A stretch of 47,321 bases of DNA from Pseudonocardia sp. CNS-004 (GTDB lineage: Bacteria; Actinomycetota; Actinomycetes; Mycobacteriales; Pseudonocardiaceae), in contig MKJV01000118.1 of assembly GCA_001942185.1 (NCBI GenBank), forward strand, positions 1-47,321. The letters are read 5' to 3'. Position 1 is the stretch's first letter; each line of letters starts with the position of its first letter. Shown one piece after another: positions 9,242 through 18,152 of this stretch. Position numbers and translations under genes: made by a program. Under the pieces are notes generated by a model that worked only from the letters and a program-made list of their open reading frames with translations, did not search any database and was not told where the DNA came from.

Positions 9242-10236
9242 CTACGCCGTGCCGAACGCGAAGACCATCCGGGAGCGGTACTCCTCGCCGGGGCGCAGCA
9301 CCGCCGACGGGTAGTCGGGGTGGTTCGGCGCGTCCGGGAAGGCCTGCGCCTCCAGGCAGAAGGCGTCGGTCTGGCGGGCCGTGCTGCGTCGTGGAGCACC
9401 TGCGTGCCGTTCAGCATGTTGGCCGAATAGAACTGCACGCCCGGCTGGTCGGTGCGCAGTTCCAGGGTGCGCCCGCTGCGGGGCTCCACCACGCGGGCGG
9501 CGGCCCGCAGCTCGCCCGGCGTGCCGTCGACCACGTAGTTGTGGTCGTGGCCCCGCACCGCGACGAGCTGCGGGTGGCCGTCCCGGATGCGAGCACCCAG
9601 GCGGGCCGGGGAGCGGAAGTCCAGGGGAGTGCCGTCCACCGGGACCGGCGGGCCCGTGGGCAGCGACCGGCCGTCCACCGGCAGGAAGTGGCTCGCGTGC
9701 AGCTGCACCTCGTGGTCCTCGGCGCTGCCGCCGCCGGCGAGGTTCCAGTACGTGTGGTTGGTCAGGTTCACGACCGTCGGCTCGTCCGTGGTGGCGGTGT
9801 GCTCGATGGAGAGCTCCGCGCCGTCCACGCGGTAGGTGACGGCCGCCGCGAGGGTGCCGGGGAATCCGTTGTCCCCGTCGGGGCTGGTGTGCCGCAGCAT
9901 CACCGACGAGCCGTCCGGCCCGTCGGTCGACCACTCGTAGGAGTCGAACCCGTCCGGCCCGCCGTGCAGGACGTTCTCCCCTTCGTTCGGCCGGATCCGG
10001 TACTCGGTGCCGTCGAGGGTGAACCGGGCGCCCGCGATCCGGTTGGCGTAGCGGCCCACGCAGGCCCCGAGGTACCCCGGGGCGCTGCGGTAGGCGTCGA
10101 CGTCGGCGAGGGCGAGGGTGGTCTCGCCCCACGTCCCGTCCCGGTCCGGCGCGCGGACCGAGACGATCCGCGCGCCGTAGGTGATCACGCCGACCTCGAG
10201 TGCGCTGCTGCGCAGCCACATGACGTCCATAGTCAT
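9242..10236 (-). CDS. galM: Aldose 1-epimerase (mutarotase), last gene of the arabinose operon (one frame break)
   Basis: Interconverts alpha and beta anomers of aldoses; here probably supplies the right anomer of arabinose to the isomerase. Motifs in order: GARIVSVRAPD, CVGRYANRIAGARF (substrate loop Asn-Arg), GENVLHGGPDGFD (His), NLTNHTYWNLAG (catalytic His), HDHNYVVDG and QFYSANMLNG. The C-terminus FCLEAQAFPDAPN-HPDYPS carries the catalytic Glu. The frame breaks near 9385, before TARQTDAF. The start is ATG 10236 or 10230, 20-26 bases after the araA stop, with only a weak ribosome site, so it probably depends on the operon transcript. Length about 330 residues, normal for the family. Confidence 0.87.
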
Positions 10237-10255
10237 TTTCTACAGGGCACCTGTG

Positions 10256-11743
10256 CTACAAGGCTCCCGCGAGGCGGTAGTACGCCTGGTTCCACCGCAG
10301 CTCCTGCTGGAACCGGCGCACCTGCGTGTCGGCGTCGATCACGACGAGCTCGGTGCGGGCGAACTCGGCGAGGTCGGCGACCTCCTCCGTGGACAGCGCG
10401 GTGGAGAGCACCGTGTGGTGCGGGCCGCCCGCCATGATCCACGTCTCGGCGGACGTCCCCAGGTCGGGCCGCGGCTCCCACACCGCGCGCGCGACGGGCA
10501 GGTTCGGCAGCGGCTCGTCGGCCGGCACGACGTCGATCTCGTTGAGGACGAGCCGGAACCGGTCGCCCATGTCGGACATGCCCACGACGAACCCTTCGCC
10601 GGGCGCGGTGTCGAACACCATGCGCACCGGGTCCTCGCGGTTGCCGATGCCGAGCGGGTGGATCTCCACCCGCGGGGTGGCGGCCGCGATCGTCGGGCAC
10701 ACCTCGAGCATGTGCGCGCCGAGCACCTTCGGCGTGCCCGGGCCCAGGTGGTAGGTGTAGTCCTCCATGAACGAGGTGCCGCCGGGCAGCCCGTCGGCGG
10801 CGACCTTCAGCGTGCGCAGCAGCGTGGCGGTCTTCCAGTCGCCCTCGCCCGCGAACCCGTAGCCCTCGGCCATCAGCCGCTGCACGGCCAGGCCCGGCAG
10901 CTGGCGCAGCGCGCCGAGGTCCTCGAAGTTGGTGGTGAACGCCTTCGCGCCGGCCTTGTCGAGCAGCGCGCGCAGGCCCAGCTCGATCCGGGCGCCGTAG
11001 CGCAACGACTCGTGGCGCTCCCCGCCGCGGCGCAGCTCCGGCACCACCTCGTAGCGTTCCTCGTACTCGGCGACGAGCCGGTCGACCTCGGCGTCGAGGC
11101 TCGCGTGCACGGCGTCGGCGAGGTCGGTGACCGCGTAGCCGTTGACGGTGACGCCCCAGCGCCACTGCGCCTCGGTGCGGTCCCCTTCGGTGACGGCGAC
11201 GTCGCGCATCGTGTCGCCGAAGCGGGCGAGCTTCAGCGTGCGGACCTCGGCCCAGCCGCGCGCCGCCCGCGTCCAGGCCGCGACCTTGCGCTGCACGCCC
11301 GCGTCCGAGACGTGTCCGGCGACGATCTTGCGGATCACCCCGAGCCGCGCCTGGATGTACCCGAACTCCCGGTCGCCGTGGGCGGCCTGGTTCAGGTTCA
11401 TGAAGTCCATGTCGATGCTCGACCACGGCAGCGCCTGGTTGGCCTGCGTGTGCAGGTGCAGCAGCGGCTTCTGCAACGCGTCGAGACCGTGGATCCACAT
11501 CCGGGCGGGCGAGAACGTGTGCATCCACGCGATCACGCCGATGCACTCCGGGTCGGCGTTGGCCGCCAGCATCGTGGCGTGGATGCCCTCGGAGGTGGTG
11601 AGCACCGGCTTCCAGGCGAGGTCGACGGGCAGTGCCGCGCCCAGCTCCTTGGCGATCTCCTGCGACTGCTGCGCGACCTGCTGCAGCGTCTCCTCGCCGT
11701 AGAGGCCCTGGCTGCCTGTCAGGAACCACACCTGCTCGGTCAC
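10256..11743 (-). CDS. araA: L-arabinose isomerase
   Basis: Converts L-arabinose to L-ribulose in the cytoplasm, using Mn2+. 495 residues with an intact frame. It begins VTEQVWFLTGSQGLYG, the family signature. The metal and catalytic residues of the E. coli enzyme are matched with a constant offset of about six: Glu300 in GEGDWK, Glu327 in FMEDYTYH, His344 in GAHMLEVCP and His442/443 in GGPHHTV. GTG 11743 is the start because it overlaps the araD stop (AAGTGA) and follows a GGGGGG tract. Co-transcribed with araB and araD upstream and galM downstream. Confidence 0.96.
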   Translation of the reverse strand: MTEQVWFLTGSQGLYGEETLQQVAQQSQEIAKELGAALPVDLAWKPVLTTSEGIHATMLAANADPECIGVIAWMHTFSPARMWIHGLDALQKPLLHLHTQANQALPWSSIDMDFMNLNQAAHGDREFGYIQARLGVIRKIVAGHVSDAGVQRKVAAWTRAARGWAEVRTLKLARFGDTMRDVAVTEGDRTEAQWRWGVTVNGYAVTDLADAVHASLDAEVDRLVAEYEERYEVVPELRRGGERHESLRYGARIELGLRALLDKAGAKAFTTNFEDLGALRQLPGLAVQRLMAEGYGFAGEGDWKTATLLRTLKVAADGLPGGTSFMEDYTYHLGPGTPKVLGAHMLEVCPTIAAATPRVEIHPLGIGNREDPVRMVFDTAPGEGFVVGMSDMGDRFRLVLNEIDVVPADEPLPNLPVARAVWEPRPDLGTSAETWIMAGGPHHTVLSTALSTEEVADLAEFARTELVVIDADTQVRRFQQELRWNQAYYRLAGAL

Positions 11744-12435
11744 TTGGAGCCCCCCTGCTGGCCGTAGACGTTCTGGTAGCGGTCGTAGAGCGCGTCGACG
11801 TCGTCCTGCGGGATCGGCACGAGCGGCCCCATCTGCCGGGCGATGAACGTCGAGCGGGCGACGTCCTCGCACATCACGGCCGCCTTGACGGCTGCTTTCG
11901 CGTCCGGCCCGATCGAGAACACCCCGTGGTTCTTCATGATCACCGCGCGGGAGCGGTGGCCCGTGAGGGTGTCCACGATCCCGCGGCCGATGGCGTCGTC
12001 GCCGATGCGGGCGAACGGGCCGAGCGGGATCGGGCCGCCGAACTCGTCGGCCATCGCCGTGAGCACGCACGGGATCGGCTCGCCGAGCGCCGCCCATGCG
12101 CTCGCGTAGTTCGAGTGCGTGTGCACGACGCCGCCCACCTCGGGCATGTGCCGGTAGACGTGCGCGTGCGCCTCGGTGTCGCTGGAGGGGGAGTAGTCAC
12201 CCTCGACGAGGCGGCCGTGCAGGTCGCAGACCACCATCCGGTCGGCGGACAGGTCGTCGTAGGACACCCCGCTCGGCTTGATCACCATCAGGTCGTGGCC
12301 GGGGACCCGCGCGGAGACGTTGCCCGCCGTCCACACGACGAGCTCGTAGCGCACCAGCTCGGCGTGCAGGGCGGCGACGCGCTCGCGCAGCTCGTCGACG
12401 GCCGCCTTCGCGCTCTCGGGGATCACGGAAGTCAC
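11740..12435 (-). CDS. araD: L-ribulose-5-phosphate 4-epimerase
   Basis: Class II aldolase-fold zinc enzyme, 231 residues, converting L-ribulose 5-phosphate to D-xylulose 5-phosphate for the pentose phosphate pathway. Seen: NVSARVPG and IKPSG (phosphate-binding), SSDTEAHAH (Asp and the metal-ligand region), VVHTHSNYA (zinc His pair) and IMKNHGVFSIG (third zinc His). The start is GTG 12435, overlapping the araB stop by four bases; its own stop overlaps the araA GTG in the same way, so all three genes should be translationally coupled. A related fuculose aldolase is excluded by operon context. Frame intact. Confidence 0.95.
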   Translation of the reverse strand: MTSVIPESAKAAVDELRERVAALHAELVRYELVVWTAGNVSARVPGHDLMVIKPSGVSYDDLSADRMVVCDLHGRLVEGDYSPSSDTEAHAHVYRHMPEVGGVVHTHSNYASAWAALGEPIPCVLTAMADEFGGPIPLGPFARIGDDAIGRGIVDTLTGHRSRAVIMKNHGVFSIGPDAKAAVKAAVMCEDVARSTFIARQMGPLVPIPQDDVDALYDRYQNVYGQQGGSK

Positions 12436-14109
12436 TTGCCCGTCACCGCCGCCCGTCGGATCGCGCGCAACCGGTGCAGAACATCGTTCTCTCCTCGTCC
12501 GAAGTAGTCGTGCAGGCGCCGGTACTCGGCGTAGAGCGCGTCGTAGGCGCGGGCGCGCTCGGGGTCGGGGGTGTAGGCGCCACGGTTCGCGCCACCCATG
12601 GCGGCGGCACCGGCGCGGACGTCCGGGTAGGCGCCTGCCGCGACGGCGGCGTGGATGGCGGCGCCGAGGGCGGGGCCCTGCTCGGAGACGATCGTCGAGA
12701 GCGGCATGTCGCAGACGTCGGCGTAGAGCTGCATGAGGAACTTGTTCTTCAGCAGCCCGCCGGCCACCACCAGCTCCCGCACCGGCACCCCGGCCTGCTC
12801 GAACGACTCGATGATCGTGCGGGTGCCGAACGCTGTGGCCTCCAGCAGGCGCGGTAGGTGTGCTCGGGGCGGGTGGCGAGCGTCTGGCCGACGACCACGC
12901 CGGACAGCTCGTGGTCGACGAGCACCGAGCGGTTGCCGGAGTGCCAGTCCAGGGCGACGAGCCCGTGCTCGCCGACCTCCTGCTCGGCCGCGAGCTCGGT
13001 GAGCAGCTCGTGCACGTCGATGCCCCGCTCGGCGGCCCGCTGGTGGTACTCCGGCGGCACCGACGTCTCGACGAACCAGCCGAAGATGTCGCCGACCCCG
13101 CTCTGGCCCGCCTCGTATCCCCACATGCCGGTCACGACGCCACCGTCGACCACCCCGCACATGCCGGGCACCTCGCCGAGCCGGTCGGACACCATCACGT
13201 GGCAGGTGGACGTACCCATGATCGCGACCATCTGGCCGGGGTCGAGGGCCTGCGCGGCGGGCACCGTGGCGTGCGCGTCCAGGTTGCCGACGGCGACCGC
13301 GATGCCCTCCGGCAGCCCGGTCCAGGCGGCAGCCTCGGCCGTCAGCCGCCGGCGCGGTCGCCGAGCTGGGCGATCGGGTGCTCCAGCTTGTCGGTGACGA
13401 AGCCGGCGAACTCGGGGTTCAGCGCGGCGAGGTACTCCGGGTCGGGGTGGCGTCCGTCCTGGTAGATGCCCTTGTAGCCGACGACGCACGCGTTGCGGAC
13501 GTAGGTGCCGCACAGCCGCCAGATGATCCAGTCGGCGGCCTCGACCCAGCGCTCGGTGCGCGCGTAGACCTCCGGGTCCTCCTCCAGCAGTTGCAGCGCC
13601 TTCGCGAACTCCCACTCGCTGGAGATCCGGCCGCCGTAGCGGGCGAGCCAGCTCTCCCCGCGCTCGCGGGCGACCTCGTTGATCCGGTCGGCCTGCCCCT
13701 GGGCGGCGTGGTGCTTCCACAGCTTCGGGTAGGCGTGCGGGCGGTCGGCCAGCTCGGGCAGCGCGCACAGCGGCGTGCCGTCGGTGAGGGTGGGCAGTAC
13801 CGTCGAGGCTGTGAAGTCGGTGGCGATGCCGATCACGTCGCGGGGGTCGACACCCGCCGCGGCCACGGCCTTCGGCACGGCGACCGTGAGCACCTCGATC
13901 CAGTCGTCGGGCATCTGCAGCGCCCAGTCCGGCGGCAGTGTCGCGCCGGTGGCGGGCAGGGTGTGGTCGACGACGCCGTGGCGGTAGGGGTGCACGGCGC
14001 TCGCCAGCTCCGCCCCGTCCGACACACGGACGACGACGGCCCGCCCCGAGAGCGTGCCGAAGTCGATGCCGACGGTGACGGCACCCGGTGGGGTGTGCGG
14101 ACTGGCCAC
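12432..14109 (-). CDS. araB: Ribulokinase (two frame breaks)
   Basis: FGGY-family sugar kinase phosphorylating L-ribulose; about 560 residues. The N-terminal VGIDFGTLSGRAVVV is the ribulokinase form of the ATP-binding motif. Also present are TDFTASTVLP, GRISSEWEFAKAL, NLDAHATVPAAQ, MGTSTCHVM, the phosphate-2 region VDWHSGNRS-like LDWHSGNRS, and VAGGLLKNKFLMQ (adenosine motif). The GTG at 14109 follows GGGAGAG. One C is missing near 13352 (restores DRAGRLTAEAA) and one near 12852 (restores TYRALLEATAFG). First gene of the operon, 23 bases downstream of the LacI-type palindrome. Confidence 0.93.
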
Positions 14110-14131
14110 GGCTCTCTCCCGTCGAACGGCG

Positions 14132-14147
14132 TTGTTAGCGCTAACAA
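14132..14147. promoter_or_regulatory. LacI-family operator, 16-bp perfect palindrome
   Basis: TTGTTAGCGCTAACAA has the central CG and 16-bp symmetry typical of LacI/GalR operators. It overlaps the inferred -10 and start site of the araB promoter, so the LacI-type protein encoded at 14748-15797 would block transcription until arabinose or a derivative is present. The assignment to that regulator is inference from proximity. Confidence 0.8.
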
Positions 14148-14173
14148 TCGAGGGCGGAGGGGAGGGTTGTCAA
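14144..14173 (-). promoter_or_regulatory. araBDA-galM promoter
   Basis: On the minus strand TTGACA (14173-14168) is followed after 18 bases by GATTGT (14149-14144). Transcription would start near 14137, inside the operator palindrome. Confidence 0.55.
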
Positions 14174-14311
14174 GACGCTCGCCGAACTCCTCTGACATCA
14201 CTGGTGGGGGGGTGCTCACGCTTGGGCGTTCCTGCTGGTCCCGGCCCTTCGGCCGCGCGTGGGGCACGCCGGGCCGGGCTCGATGGGCGTCGCGCAGGGT
14301 GTGGGCGGAGT

Positions 14312-14380
14312 GGGCCGCTGGTGGCGCCGCGCATCGGCGAGGGCCAGGCCGGGTGGGGCCGCTGGTGGCGCCGCGCATCG
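14312..14380. repeat. 25-bp direct repeat, two copies
   Basis: The 25 bases 14312-14336 recur exactly at 14356-14380, 44 bases later. They contain GCTGGTGGCGCCGCGCATCG. This may be a local duplication or two binding sites. Confidence 0.7.
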
Positions 14381-14538
14381 TGCGGGGCCGCCTCTCACGC
14401 GTCAAGGGCGCCTTCGGCGTCGCTTCGCGACCGCTGCGCGGCCCTTGCCCGTGAGCCTCTGCGGCCCCTCCCGCGAACGCACCCATCCGATGATCACGCC
14501 CCCGGCCGGCCGGTCGGGGGCGGATCGGCTCAGCTGGC

Positions 14539-14600
14539 GCCGATCAAGGGCTGAGGGTGGCTGCGGGAGATCGTTCGACCGCCATCTCCCCTTGATCGGC
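14539..14600. repeat. Compound inverted repeat in intergenic DNA
   Basis: The outer arms GCCGATCAAGGG (14539-14550) and CCCTTGATCGGC (14589-14600) are perfectly complementary. A second pair, GGGAGAT (14565-14571) and ATCTCCC (14584-14590), shares its last bases with the outer arm, so the two stems compete or form a branched fold. Confidence 0.6.
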
Positions 14601-14747
14601 CAGGCGGGCGGGCCCTCGGGGCGCGGCGCCACCCAGCGGCCGGTGCCACGGGCATGATCACGCGGTCGGCGCGAGAACGGTCGAAACCGACCGGGAACGT
14701 GCCCAACCGACGATCATGCAGTCCGCCGGGCCGATCCTGCGGGAGCG

Positions 14748-15797
14748 TCAGGCGGGGCCCGTGCTGCGGCGCAGGACCAGGTCCGTCGGGACCAGGTCGA
14801 GGTTCTCCTCCGTCGGGAAGTTCGCGGCCTCGTCGGGGCGGATGATGTCCAGGAGCAGGCGGACGGCGCGGCGGCCTGCCTCGGGGAAGTGCTGGCGCAC
14901 GGTCGTGAGCGGCGGGCGGAAGAACTCGGCCTCCGGCACGTCGTCGAACCCGACGACGCTGATGTCGCCCGGCACCCGGCGGCCCGCCTCGTCGATGGCG
15001 CGCAGGGCGCCGAGTGCCATGTGGTCGTTCGCGGCGAAGACGGCCGTCGGCGCCGGGGCGGAGGCGAGGAGGCGCTGCATCGCCGCGTAGCCGGAGCGGG
15101 CGCTCCAGTCGCCCGCCTCCGGTGTGGTCACCGGCGCGCCGGCCTCGGTGAGGGCGGAGTGCCAGCCGTCGACGCGCCAGCGGGCGTCGAGCCAGTCGGC
15201 CGGGCCCGCCAGGTGGTGAACGGTGCGGTGCCCCAGCTCCAGCAGGTGGCGGGTGGCGCGGGCCGCGCCGCCGCGCTGGTCGATACCGATGGCGGGCACC
15301 GACGGGGCCTCGCTGCCCCGCCCGCCGCCGAGCAGGCCGCCGACGAACACGGTGGGCACCGGCCGCAGCTTCGCGGTGAGGACCTCCACGGCGTCGAGCT
15401 GGGCCGCGAGCGCCACGACCCCTTCGACGGACTGGTCCTGCAGCCGGGAGAGCGCCCGCTCGACGGCCTCGGAGCTGATCCGCTCCACCACGGCGATGCT
15501 CACGCCCATGCCGACGGTGCTGGCCGCCTGCTCGATGCTGTAGAGCGTGCTGACCGGCCCGTAGAGCACGGTGTCGAACGTGATCACACCCAGTGCGCCG
15601 GAGCGGCGGGTGGCGAGCGCCCGCGCGACGGAGTTGCGGCGGTAGCCCAGCTCCTCCATCGCGGCGAGCACCCGGGCGCGGGTGGGCTCGCTGACGTGCG
15701 GAGATCCGTTGACGACGCGGGAAACGGTCTGGTGGGACACGCCGGCCAGCCGCGCGACGTCGGTCATCACGGGTGCGGGAGCAAGGGGTTCCACCAT
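14748..15797 (-). CDS. LacI-family transcriptional regulator, probable repressor of the arabinose operon
   Basis: About 350 residues. The N-terminal helix-turn-helix reads MTDVARLAGVSHQTVSRVVNG, with the hinge helix region NSVARALATRRSG, then a periplasmic-binding-protein-like sensor domain (GVITFDTVLYG, VPAIGIDQRGGA, AVFAANDHMALGAL, ISVVGFDDVPEAEFF). It lies upstream of araB on the same strand and a typical LacI palindrome precedes araB, so control of araBDA-galM by arabinose or an intermediate is a reasonable inference. The start is unsettled: ATG 15797, ATG 15806 and the ATG of MTDVARLAG are in frame, and none has a clear ribosome site. Frame intact. Confidence 0.9.
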   Translation of the reverse strand: MVEPLAPAPVMTDVARLAGVSHQTVSRVVNGSPHVSEPTRARVLAAMEELGYRRNSVARALATRRSGALGVITFDTVLYGPVSTLYSIEQAASTVGMGVSIAVVERISSEAVERALSRLQDQSVEGVVALAAQLDAVEVLTAKLRPVPTVFVGGLLGGGRGSEAPSVPAIGIDQRGGAARATRHLLELGHRTVHHLAGPADWLDARWRVDGWHSALTEAGAPVTTPEAGDWSARSGYAAMQRLLASAPAPTAVFAANDHMALGALRAIDEAGRRVPGDISVVGFDDVPEAEFFRPPLTTVRQHFPEAGRRAVRLLLDIIRPDEAANFPTEENLDLVPTDLVLRRSTGPA

Positions 15798-15859
15798 GGT
15801 GCACATGCTCGCACGTGCGGTCCGTGCGGAAGCCGACCCGAGATGACAGGCTGCGAGGT

Positions 15860-16066
15860 ATGCCTGACGAGCAATGGTTCTACTGCCTCAAGCACCGCGC
15901 CGTGGAGCCGCCGGAGGGCTGCCGCGCGGCCGACCGGCTCGGGCCCTACCCGGACCGGGAGACGGCCGCGCGTGCGCTGGAGATCGCCAAGGAGCGCACG
16001 GAGGCGGCCGACGAGGCCGATCAGGAGTGGGCCGACAAGGGCTCGGACCGCGACCCCGACCGCTGA
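15860..16066 (+). CDS. Small conserved actinobacterial protein, SPOR-like
   Basis: 68 residues, strongly charged and soluble. The core WFYCLKHRAVEP ... DRLGPYPDRETAARALEIAKERT resembles small actinobacterial proteins sometimes annotated as SPOR-domain. The repeated pattern of aromatic residue, G-P-Y and an amphipathic helix fits half of a SPOR fold. Function unknown. ATG 15860 follows GAGG very closely, so the start could be leaderless. It stands alone between the LacI gene (divergent) and the larA gene (convergent, 16 bases away). Confidence 0.7.
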   Translation: MPDEQWFYCLKHRAVEPPEGCRAADRLGPYPDRETAARALEIAKERTEAADEADQEWADKGSDRDPDR

Positions 16067-16082
16067 GATCGCGGCACGGCGC

Positions 16083-17365
16083 TCAGACCGGGTAGGGGAT
16101 CGTCTGCGGCCCCTCGGGCAGCACGCAGACCCGGGCGTCGGGCCGGCGGCGCCCAGCGCCTGCTCCACGGTGGCGGCGATGTCGGCGGTCTGCTCGAGGT
16201 GGGCGGACGCGAGGGCGCCGTCCGACAGGTACGACGTGTGCATCACCACGCGGGCGAGGCTCTGCACCTTCGCCTGCACCTGCACCTGCCACTGGTCGGG
16301 CACGGTGTGGGGCCGGGCCTCGATCGCGTCGAGCAGTGCCCGCGGCGACGCCGCGGACTCCAGCACCTCGCGGTACGACCCGTGGTCGGGGAACCCGTCG
16401 CGGCACTCGGCCGCGCACACGATCGTGCCGCCCTCGCGCACCACGGTGGCGCCCGCCGACATGCCCTTCACCGACTGGTAGAGGTTCTGGTCGAGGGGGA
16501 AGCCCGCATTGGTCGTCACGACCACGTCGAACCGGCCGTCGACGGGGCGCATCGCGAGCCGCCTCGCCGCCTCCCGCGCGGTGGCGTGCATGGCGAAGAG
16601 CTCACCGCCGAACGCCTCGACGATCTGCTGCTCGCGGTTGAGCACGACGTCGAGCGCGAAGTCGACCCGGCCGACGGCGCCGACGACGGCGCGGATGTCG
16701 TCGTGCACCGGGTTGCCCTCGCACACCGCCCACGTGGCCTGCGGGTGCCCGATCCGGCGGGCGTCGTGCAGGGTGAGCACGGTGTCCAGCCCGGCGAGCC
16801 CGGGGGCCACGAGCTTGGGCCCGCCGCTGAAGCCGGCGAAGAAGTGCGGCTCGACGAACCCCGTGGTGATCCGCAGGTCGGCCTCCACCCAGTGCCGGTC
16901 GAGCCACACCGGGACGCCGTTGCCGTGGGTTCCGAGGTGCACGAGCGACGACGCGTCGCGGGCGTCGTGGTTCACCACGCGCACGGTGTCGACGACCTCG
17001 TCGCCGAGCATCGCCCGCAGCTCGGCCTCGGTGTTGCCGCGGTGCGTGCCGGTCGCGACGAGGATCGTCACGTCGTCGAGGTCCACGATCCCGTCCAGCT
17101 CCTCGAGCACCGCGGGGATCATGAGGTGGCGGGGCTGGGCGCGGGTGCCGTCGCACATCGAGATCGCGACGGTCTGGCCGCGGCGGGCGAGCTCGCGCAG
17201 CGGCGGCCCGGCGACGGGCTCGCGCAGTGCGGTGCGCAGCACCCCGCGCTGGTCGGCGGCGCCCGCCACGTAGACGGGCTCCACGACCGTGGTGCGTGCG
17301 GCCGGCAGGTCCACCGCCAGCCCGGCCTCGCCGTACGCGAGCTGCACACGTGTGGACCCGGTCAT
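16083..17365 (-). CDS. larA: LarA-family nickel-dependent lactate racemase homologue (one frame break)
   Basis: About 427 residues, the family length. LarA racemizes 2-hydroxy acids using a nickel-pincer nucleotide covalently held by a Lys. All four residues established for the Lactiplantibacillus enzyme occur at identical positions: His108 (THRGNTE), His174 (EPHFFAGFSGG), Lys184 (GGPKLVAPG) and His200 (LTLHDARRIG). The true substrate may differ from lactate, since the family includes malate and sugar-acid racemases. The cofactor genes larB, larC and larE are absent from the window. ATG 17365 overlaps the stop of the 5-FCL-like gene as CGATGA. The frame breaks near 16148, before the C-terminal VCVLPEGPQTIPYPV. 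Confidence 0.88.
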
Positions 17366-18152
17366 CGGTTCGCCTCCTGCGCGAGTGCCCGCAGCAGCGG
17401 GATCGCCTCGATCTTCTCCTGGGTGAGCTCGGACCAGCGGATGCCCTCGGCCGGTCGCGGTCCGCGCCGCTCCCGGCAGTCGATCACGCGGTCCGGGGTG
17501 ACGACGAGGTCCACCGGGGCGTCGTGTGCCGCGGTCGGGACCGTGCCCGCGGGGCGGACCTGCAGCTCGTGCACGGTGGTGACCACCAGTGTGGCGGGGC
17601 CGACGAGCCCGGCCGCGGTGGCGAGCGCGAACTCCAGGTCGGCGAAGCCACCGCCCTTGCCCAGCCGGGCGCCGTCCTCCCCGACGGCCACGCAGCCGCT
17701 CACGACGAGGTCGACCGGCTCCAGGTCGGCGACGGCGACGCGGCGCGCCGACCGTGTGGCACCGGCGATGGAGGCGGCGCGCCGGGGCGGGTCCGCGAGG
17801 TGTCCCGGGTCGAGCAGGAAGAAGGGCTCGGGTTCGGCGAGGCGCGGCACCGCCATGTAGACGGTCTTGCCGTCCTCCAGCGCCCGCTGGCGCACCGGTA
17901 GCTGCGCGGAGTCCGGGTTGGCCTTCACCGTGGCGGCGTCCCGCCAGGCGTCGGTCTGCGCCAGCAGCCGCGCCGCGGCCTCGGCGCCGGTGAAGTTGGA
18001 GATGCGGTTGCGGGCGCCGGGAACCGCGCCACCCGCTCCTGCGACAACGCCGTCCACACCTCGTCGCGCAGCGCCGCCTTCGACGCGAGCAGCTCCGGGT
18101 CGCCGCCCGCGTCGTGGTCGTGACGCCGGGACGCGCGGGGTCGGCCGCTCAC
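17362..18152 (-). CDS. 5-formyltetrahydrofolate cyclo-ligase-like protein (one frame break)
   Basis: About 260 residues. The segment RNRISNFTGAEAAARLL ... VKANPDSAQLPVR belongs to the divergent 5-FCL paralogue family (COG0212 type), for which published comparative genomics proposed a link to thiamin rather than to folate repair. The ATP/substrate loop GARLGKGGGFADLE and a C-terminal RWSELTQEKIEAIPLL are also typical. The start is GTG 18152, which overlaps the SDR stop as GTGA, and the stop overlaps the larA ATG. The frame breaks near 18025, just before GARNRISNF. The coupling to LarA and an SDR on both sides is unusual and suggests a shared pathway, which remains unknown. Confidence 0.82.

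Larger units (their letters stand above)
14110..14747. other. Long intergenic region upstream of araB
   Basis: 638 bp between the araB start and the stop of the LacI-type gene. It holds the promoter and operator next to araB, a 25-bp direct repeat (14312/14356), a CAAGGGC...GCCCTTG dyad near 14403-14450, a compound dyad at 14539-14600, and several GATCA/TGATC motifs. I see no coding sequence with actinobacterial codon use that resembles a known protein. Confidence 0.5.

Noticed and set aside
7453..10437. 994-residue open frame on the plus strand
   Set aside because: It is antisense to the pseudokinase and galM genes, is rich in His/Arg/Gly/Val, and has no recognizable domain. Such frames are common opposite high-GC genes.
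14748..15797. Assigning the 14132-14147 palindrome to a GntR regulator
   Set aside because: GntR sites are usually shorter and less symmetric; a LacI-type gene is adjacent and the central CG is typical of LacI sites.
16083..17365. True pseudogene reading of larA
   Set aside because: Only one shift near the 3' end, with the conserved C-terminus resuming at once; all functional residues are intact.
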